NCBI RefSeq assembly: GCF_900182635.1
Contig: NZ_FXTD01000002.1
Span: forward strand, 186,001-250,000
Direction: 5' to 3'
DNA: 64,000 nt
Origin: Halorubrum cibi
GTDB lineage: Archaea; Halobacteriota; Halobacteria; Halobacteriales; Haloferacaceae
The notes below the pieces were generated by a model. It had not been told where the DNA came from. It saw nothing but the letters and a program-made list of their open reading frames with translations, and did no database searches. Below, piece by piece: positions 59,625-64,000 of this stretch (positions are counted from its first letter, which is position 1; every line of letters begins with the position of its first letter). The position numbers and the translations under genes are program-made.

Positions 59625-60895
59625 GCGTTCTCACCCGCCTCCGCGACCGCCGCGTCCTCGTCGCCCTCCAGCACGAACTCCGCGAGCGTGGGCACGAACG
59701 TGCCGATGTCGGTGACCATGCCGACCGCCTGCGCGGAGCCGCGATCGAGAAGCTGCGTGACGGTGGCGGGGTTGATGTCGACGCAGACGGTCTTCGTCGT
59801 CGACGGGAGACAGTTCCCGACCGCGACCGAGTGGAGCAGGGTCGCGAGCATCAACACGATGTCGGCGTCGTGGGCCTGGTCGCGGATCGCGTCCTGGGCC
59901 TCCACCGCGTCCGTGACCGTGTCGGGCAGCGGGCCGTCGTCGCGGATCGACCCCGCGAGCACGGTGTCGACGTCGTTTCGCACGCACTGATACATCACGC
60001 CCTCCGTGACGATCCCCTCCTCGACCGCGGCCTCGATCCCGCCGGCGCGGATTATCTCCGAGATGGTCCAGATGTGGTGTTTGTGCCCCTTCCGCGGGTG
60101 TTCGAGCGTCTCGACGTCCATCCCGAGCGAGGTGCCGTACAGGGAGCGTTCCAGGTCGTGGGTCGCGAAGCCGTTGCCCGCCGACAGCGAGTCGACGTAG
60201 CCGGCCTCGACGAGGTCCGCGAGCGCGTCGCCCGCGCCCGAGTGGATCACCGCGGGCCCGGCGACGACCATCACGTTCCCGCCCGCCGCCTTCACCTCAC
60301 GCAGCTCCGCGGCCACCTCGCGGATCGTCGACTCCGAGGGGCGCTCGGAGGAGACGCCCCCTTGCATGAACCCGAACGCGCCGCCGGACCCGCGGGGACG
60401 CTCCGGCGGGTTCACCCGGATGCCCGACTCGTCGGTCGCGACGAGGTCGCCCTCCTCGACGGCGTTGAGCACCTTGGTGTACGCCCGCGGCTCCCCGTCG
60501 GGACCGTCGGGGTCGACGATCAGCGCGCAGTCCATCTCGATCTGCTCGACGTCGATCCACTCGCCGTCGTACCGCACCTCGGTCGGGTGGTTCGTCGTCG
60601 AGTAGAAGTCCGGGGGGACGACCTTGTCGTCGGGGGCGGCGACGAGCGCCACGTCCGAGGGGTCCTCCAACACCGCGCCGTTCTGGTGGAGCTCGTGGAG
60701 GATGGCCTGGAGCGTCCCCTCGTCGTCGGCGGAGACGCGCATCCGGCAGTACGACTCGGCCTCCTCGTGGGTCCCCACGTCGAACTGCTCGACGTCGAAG
60801 GACCCACCGAGGTCCATCACCGCGCCGAAACACCGCTGCATCGTCCCGCTGTCGATGATGTGTCCCTCGATCTCGACGGTTCGCGAGTGGCTCAT
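59621..60895 (-). CDS. Ornithine cyclodeaminase-type protein (TIGR00300, LOR/SDH-domain family)
   Basis: A 424-residue archaeal protein of the LOR/SDH domain family (TIGR00300), whose methanogen homologue is an ornithine cyclodeaminase making proline. HIIDSGTMQRCFGAVMDLGG (about 12-31) begins the conserved N-terminal domain. VMVVAGPAVIHSGAGDALAD (about 205-224) and CVDINPATVTQLLDRG (about 373-388) belong to the Rossmann/NAD part. Ornithine or arginine catabolism in this organism is inferred. It ends GTGA-overlapping the GNAT gene. Start at 60895: MSHSRTVEIEGHIIDS. Confidence 0.75.
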   Translation of the reverse strand: MSHSRTVEIEGHIIDSGTMQRCFGAVMDLGGSFDVEQFDVGTHEEAESYCRMRVSADDEGTLQAILHELHQNGAVLEDPSDVALVAAPDDKVVPPDFYSTTNHPTEVRYDGEWIDVEQIEMDCALIVDPDGPDGEPRAYTKVLNAVEEGDLVATDESGIRVNPPERPRGSGGAFGFMQGGVSSERPSESTIREVAAELREVKAAGGNVMVVAGPAVIHSGAGDALADLVEAGYVDSLSAGNGFATHDLERSLYGTSLGMDVETLEHPRKGHKHHIWTISEIIRAGGIEAAVEEGIVTEGVMYQCVRNDVDTVLAGSIRDDGPLPDTVTDAVEAQDAIRDQAHDADIVLMLATLLHSVAVGNCLPSTTKTVCVDINPATVTQLLDRGSAQAVGMVTDIGTFVPTLAEFVLEGDEDAAVAEAGENA

Positions 60896-61006
60896 ACGCC
60901 ACCGTGTCCCCCCGCGGAGAAACCGGTTTCCCCTGCGGCCGACGTTGCTGTTGACCTCGTCGGCGACGGGGCTTCGAAACGGGCCGACGGTCCCCGCGGC
61001 GGCCGG

Positions 61007-62839
61007 TCAGATCAGCCCGAGCGCCGAGAGGATCTGGTTGCCGAACACCATCGACACCAGCCCGAAGAGCATGACCAGCCCGGAGGAGACCGTGATCGTC
61101 CGGACTGCCGCGTGCCGGTCGCCGATCGGGAGCCGGCTCACGACCGCCTCCGCGACCATCCGGAGGATCCGGCCGCCGTCGAGCGGGAACGCCGGGAGGC
61201 AGTTGAACAGCGCGAGCTGGATGTTGATCCAGCCGGTCCAGAACAGCAGGTTCGCGAGCAGGAACGCCCCGCCGCCGAGGAACGCGAGCCCGCCCTCGAG
61301 GACGTAGAAGTTGGTGATCCCGCCGGCGAACCCGGCGAAGTTGAACGGCAGCCCGAACAGGCTGCCGAGCGGGAGGATCAGCGTGACGAAGACGAGCCCG
61401 AGCGCGGAGTCCGCGAGTCCGCCGAGCGCGACGCCGTCGAGCGCGCCCTCGCCGCCGTCGCCCCCGAGCAATTCGAGGTACGCGCCGGCAGGGTACTCCG
61501 AGACGCCGACGTCGTCGAGCGCGAGCCCGCTCGTGCCCGGGAAGACGCTCACCCCGATGAACCCGCCCTCGCGGTTCGGGTGGGCGTCGAGTTCCACGTC
61601 GTAGGGGACGCGCTCGTCGTCGGCGGTGTACGCGACCACCTCGACGGTCGTTCCGGGCTCTCGTTCCCGAAGCGTCGACGCGAGCGCGTCGTCGTCGCGG
61701 ATCCGGTCGCCGTCGATCTCCACGATCGTGAGCGGCTCGCCGACCGCCGCACCCGCGTCGTGGATCGGGCCGTCCTCCTGGACGCCGACGGCGTACGCGC
61801 CGATCGGAGCCTCCACCTCGGTGGCGTTCGAGCCGTCGACCCCCTCGAGTTCCACGGTCGCACGCTCGTCGTCGCCGACCGCGGCGAGGAATTCGCCCTC
61901 GGTCCGCACCGGCTCGCCGTTCACGGCGGTGACGACGGTCGGGTCCTCCGCCACCGTGACGCCGAAGGGGTTGCCGCCGGCGGACCCGATCGCCTGTAGC
62001 TCCCGTTCGACGGTGACCTCGCGCTCCCCGTCGCCGTCGTCGACGAGCATCGAGACGTCCGCGTCGGCGTCCGAGAGCGCGGACTCGAACTCGGCGGCGT
62101 CCGCGACCGGCTCGCCGGCGACCTCAACGATCCGGTCGCCCCGCGTCAGGTCGGCAGCCGCGGCCGGCGATCCGGGGTTCACCTCGCCGACCGCGTAGCC
62201 GGGCGCGACGCCCATCGCGCCGACGACCGGACCGAAGAGCAGCGCGAAGACGACGACCGTGAGGACGACGTTCGCGGTGACGCCGGCGGCGAACATCCGG
62301 GCGCGCGCGCCGCGGGACGCCTCCCGGGTCGCCTCCTCGTCCGGCTCGACGAACGCGCCGACGGGGAGGACCGCGAGGAAGACGAGCCCCATCGAGTCGA
62401 TCTCGATGTCCTCGACCCGACAGAGCAGTCCGTGTGCCCCCTCGTGGACGACCATGGCGATCGCGAGCCCGCCGACGATCTCGGGCGCGACCGACAGCGG
62501 GAGGAAGTCGTTGACGCCGGGGATGATGAGGAAGTTCTGCGGCTGCTGGATCGCCGACGGCTGCGTGGCCGACAGCGCGGAGAGCCCCGAGGAGACGATG
62601 AGGACGAACGAGCCGACCATCGCGACGAGCGCGCCGCCGAGCCCGAGGTTCGCGACCGCGCGCCAGAACCGCCGCGGTCGGGCCAGTCGCTCGAGGAACA
62701 TCCGCCCGCGACGGGTGTGGAGGGTCGTGAGCGGGCCGGAGACCCGCACGGAGTCCGGGAGGATCCCCCGGTTCCGGAGCCACGTCATGGCCGCCGTGTA
62801 CGCGAGGACCCCCGTCAGGACCCACAGCACCGTGTTCAT
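61007..62839 (-). CDS. Site-2 protease (M50 family) with multiple PDZ-like domains
   Basis: A 610-residue membrane metalloprotease. HEGAHGLL (132-139, zinc-binding HExxH) sits on a membrane helix, and the third zinc ligand lies in NCLPAFPLDGGRILRM (about 550-565, LDG motif). At least two PDZ-like domains are recognisable between about 230 and 440 (VAPGYAVGEVNPGSPAAAAD and similar). Several membrane helices flank the catalytic core. Regulated intramembrane proteolysis of membrane regulators is the general role; the membrane-anchored HTH protein at 22663 would be a candidate substrate by inference only. The start at 62839 is MNTVLWVLTGVLAY. Confidence 0.9.
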   Translation of the reverse strand: MNTVLWVLTGVLAYTAAMTWLRNRGILPDSVRVSGPLTTLHTRRGRMFLERLARPRRFWRAVANLGLGGALVAMVGSFVLIVSSGLSALSATQPSAIQQPQNFLIIPGVNDFLPLSVAPEIVGGLAIAMVVHEGAHGLLCRVEDIEIDSMGLVFLAVLPVGAFVEPDEEATREASRGARARMFAAGVTANVVLTVVVFALLFGPVVGAMGVAPGYAVGEVNPGSPAAAADLTRGDRIVEVAGEPVADAAEFESALSDADADVSMLVDDGDGEREVTVERELQAIGSAGGNPFGVTVAEDPTVVTAVNGEPVRTEGEFLAAVGDDERATVELEGVDGSNATEVEAPIGAYAVGVQEDGPIHDAGAAVGEPLTIVEIDGDRIRDDDALASTLREREPGTTVEVVAYTADDERVPYDVELDAHPNREGGFIGVSVFPGTSGLALDDVGVSEYPAGAYLELLGGDGGEGALDGVALGGLADSALGLVFVTLILPLGSLFGLPFNFAGFAGGITNFYVLEGGLAFLGGGAFLLANLLFWTGWINIQLALFNCLPAFPLDGGRILRMVAEAVVSRLPIGDRHAAVRTITVSSGLVMLFGLVSMVFGNQILSALGLI

Positions 62840-62985
62840 GTCGAACCCGTCAGAGTCGGCCGGGTGTAAGGCGTTCGGTTCGGTGAATCCGGCTCGACTG
62901 ACGAGCCGAGGGCGATCGGTGTCGGTCCGTGCGGGCTCGACTCGCGAACTAAAACCCCAAGTACCCCCCCGACCAACGTCCGGCC

Positions 62986-63225
62986 ATGATCGCGCTCATC
63001 GACTTCGTCTCCCGGCTGGTCGGCGACGTCGGCCGGTTCGTCGACATCTTCGCGAACGACCTGATCCTCGGCGCAGGCGACCCGCTCTCGGCGCTTCTCG
63101 TCGTCGTCGGACAGGTATTGATCGTCGCCTCCGTGGCCGCGTTCGGCTACGCGGCGGTCGGCGCGCTCCTCGGCGAGATCGGCGTGAAACTCCCGTCGCT
63201 CGGCGGCCGCGGGCGGAGCGAGTAG
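62986..63225 (+). CDS. Small membrane protein (79 aa)
   Basis: A 79-residue protein beginning MIALIDFVSRLVGDVGRFVD with two hydrophobic stretches (about 1-20 and 38-62, LLVVVGQVLIVASVAAFGYA) and a basic tail SLGGRGRSE. No family was recognised. The codon composition is haloarchaeal. It lies divergent from the site-2 protease, and its downstream sequence carries three T-tract repeats. Confidence 0.6.
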   Translation: MIALIDFVSRLVGDVGRFVDIFANDLILGAGDPLSALLVVVGQVLIVASVAAFGYAAVGALLGEIGVKLPSLGGRGRSE

Positions 63226-63277
63226 ACGTCGGGAAGCGTCCGGATCGCCGAGACCGGGCGATCCGCTGGCGTCGAAT

Positions 63278-63331
63278 CGGTCCGTTTTCGACGTCCGGTC
63301 CGTTTTTGACGTCCGGTCCGTTTTCGACTGC
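63278..63331 (+). terminator. Triple 18-base repeat with T-tracts, probable terminator
   Basis: Three tandem 18-base units, cggtccgttttcgacgtc (63278-63295), with a T5 variant (63296-63313) and a final diverged unit (63314-63331). Each carries T4-T5 on the plus strand, about 50-100 bases after the stop of the small membrane gene. Consecutive T-tracts are typical archaeal terminators; this also separates the gene from the convergent MCP gene. Confidence 0.6.
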
Positions 63332-63338
63332 TCCGCGA

Positions 63339-64000
63339 TCAGTCGTCGCTCGAGGTCGACTGCGGTTCCGCCCGTTTCGTCGTCTCCCCCTCCGCCGCCG
63401 CGATCTTCGTCTCCGGTTCCGTCGTCTCCCCCTCCGCCGCCGCGATCTTCGTCTCCGGTTCCGTCGTCTCCGTGGGCACCGTGAACTCGTCGAGCGTCGC
63501 CAGCAGTTCGGCGGACCGATCGGCGAGTGCGTGGACGTGTCGGGTCACTTCCGAGACCGTCGCCGTCTGTTCCTCGGCCGCAGCCGCGACGGTTTCTGCC
63601 TCCGTCGCGGTCTGCCCGCTGACCGCCGCGATGTCGTCGACCATGTCCACGACCTCCTGTGTCGTCCGAGCCTGGTCGTCGGTCGCGTCGCTTATCTCCT
63701 GGACCGTCTCGTCGACCGTCGTCACGCCCTCGACGACCTCCTCGAACTCGCGGAGGGTGGACTCGATCGTGTCGACGCTTTCCGCCACCTGCGACTCCAT
63801 CGCCTCCACGTCGCCGGCGGCCTCCTCGGAGGCCGCCTGGACCTCCTCGATCCGCCCGGAGATCTCGGCCGCCTCCCCGCGGGTCTCCTCCGCGAGCGAC
63901 TTTACCTCGTCGGCGACGACCGCGAACCCGTTCCCGGAGCCGTTCGCCCGCGCGGCCTCGATCGAGGCGTTGAGCGCGAGCAGGTTCGTCTCCTCCGCGA
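63339..64000 (-). CDS. Methyl-accepting chemotaxis/transducer protein, C-terminal part (start beyond window)
   Basis: The visible 219 codons encode the C-terminal signalling domain. [19 protein letters not shown] is the highly conserved hairpin-tip motif of MCPs, near 63940-63997, where CheA and CheW bind. The methylation helices follow ([20 protein letters not shown] and similar). Two identical 14-residue units ([14 protein letters not shown]) follow the coiled coil near the C-terminus, then [14 protein letters not shown]. The N-terminal membrane/sensor and HAMP parts lie upstream, beyond position 64000. The signal is unknown. Confidence 0.92.
   Translation of the reverse strand, partial: AEETNLLALNASIEAARANGSGNGFAVVADEVKSLAEETRGEAAEISGRIEEVQAASEEAAGDVEAMESQVAESVDTIESTLREFEEVVEGVTTVDETVQEISDATDDQARTTQEVVDMVDDIAAVSGQTATEAETVAAAAEEQTATVSEVTRHVHALADRSAELLATLDEFTVPTETTEPETKIAAAEGETTEPETKIAAAEGETTKRAEPQSTSSDD
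63379..63462 (-). repeat. Two identical 42-base units in the MCP tail
   Basis: 63379-63420 and 63421-63462 are perfect copies of a 42-base (14-residue) unit, encoding [14 protein letters not shown] twice in the tail of the MCP-type protein. A third copy has only its first 9 bases. It looks like a recent slippage or duplication in a flexible C-terminal tail. Confidence 0.85.

Noticed and set aside
59831-61999. 722-codon plus-strand frame opposite the ornithine cyclodeaminase-type and site-2 protease genes
   Set aside because: It has no domain and reads opposite two well-supported genes; such antisense frames are common in very GC-rich coding DNA.

Overview
The window is chromosomal DNA from an extremely halophilic archaeon (class Halobacteria). 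GC is high, the predicted proteins are very rich in Asp and Glu, and the information-processing genes are archaeal: S19e, PriS primase, GINS, TFS, RtcB with archease, TmcA and MBF1. Both committed steps of the archaeal mevalonate route are present. Many starts are leaderless, with a TTTATA-type box about 25-31 bases upstream. The style fits Halorubrum or a close relative, but that is inference. No rRNA, tRNA, CRISPR array, insertion sequence or prophage was seen.

Layout. 1-2.2 kb: 3' part of PEP carboxylase. 2.4-4.3 kb: ribosomal protein S19e and HMG-CoA synthase. 4.4-6.9 kb: an AT-rich surface-type gene with a pilin-like N-terminus and tandem bactofilin-like repeats. 7.1-10.8 kb: uridine phosphorylase, UPF0179 and the tRNA acetyltransferase TmcA. 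10.8-17.6 kb: a minus-strand block with a small HTH protein, DoxX, an alpha/beta hydrolase, an aldehyde dehydrogenase, MutY, a class III aminotransferase and a PadR regulator. 17.7-21.9 kb: primase-GINS, DUF998 and a beta-CASP nuclease. 21.9-27.1 kb: an exported-protein locus with three DUF1102-like secreted proteins, a membrane-anchored HTH regulator and a large PGF-pre-PGF/CARDB protein. 27.3-33.4 kb: inositol monophosphatase-like protein, HMG-CoA reductase, acetyltransferase, DUF502, archease and RtcB. 33.4-41.6 kb: thymidine kinase, amidohydrolase, two HD-domain paralogues around a UspA gene, MBF1, two membrane proteins and GlyA. 41.8-49.7 kb: plus-strand run with a TbsP-like regulator, a fused YcaO protein, a cupin, a beta-RFAP synthase-like GHMP protein, a KaiC/RAD55-like ATPase lacking the Walker A lysine, a coiled-coil zinc protein, a four-Cys protein and TFS. 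49.8-62.8 kb: alkaline-phosphatase-fold enzyme, CysD-like PP-loop protein, tungsten-type aldehyde oxidoreductase, aldo/keto reductase, UspA, cupins, a MULAN/GIDE-like membrane protein, quinone-reductase-like MDR protein, acetyltransferase, ornithine-cyclodeaminase-type protein and a three-PDZ site-2 protease. The right edge cuts an MCP signalling protein.

Genes that plausibly work together: priS-GINS (4-base overlap); DUF502-archease-rtcB; HMG-CoA synthase with HMG-CoA reductase, although 24 kb apart; GabT-like aminotransferase with succinate-semialdehyde-type dehydrogenase on either side of mutY; the DUF1102-like cluster with its divergent HTH gene; and the RAD55-like/coiled-coil/TFS run.

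Most worth following up: (1) the pilin-like/bactofilin-repeat protein with a 99-base perfect internal duplication; (2) the DUF1102-like cluster with an operator-like palindrome; (3) the fused YcaO enzyme with no visible precursor peptide; (4) a hairpin-rich dispersed intergenic element present at least twice; (5) the cysteine-free, CysD-like 'PAPS reductase family' protein. None is proven to be a new system from sequence alone.
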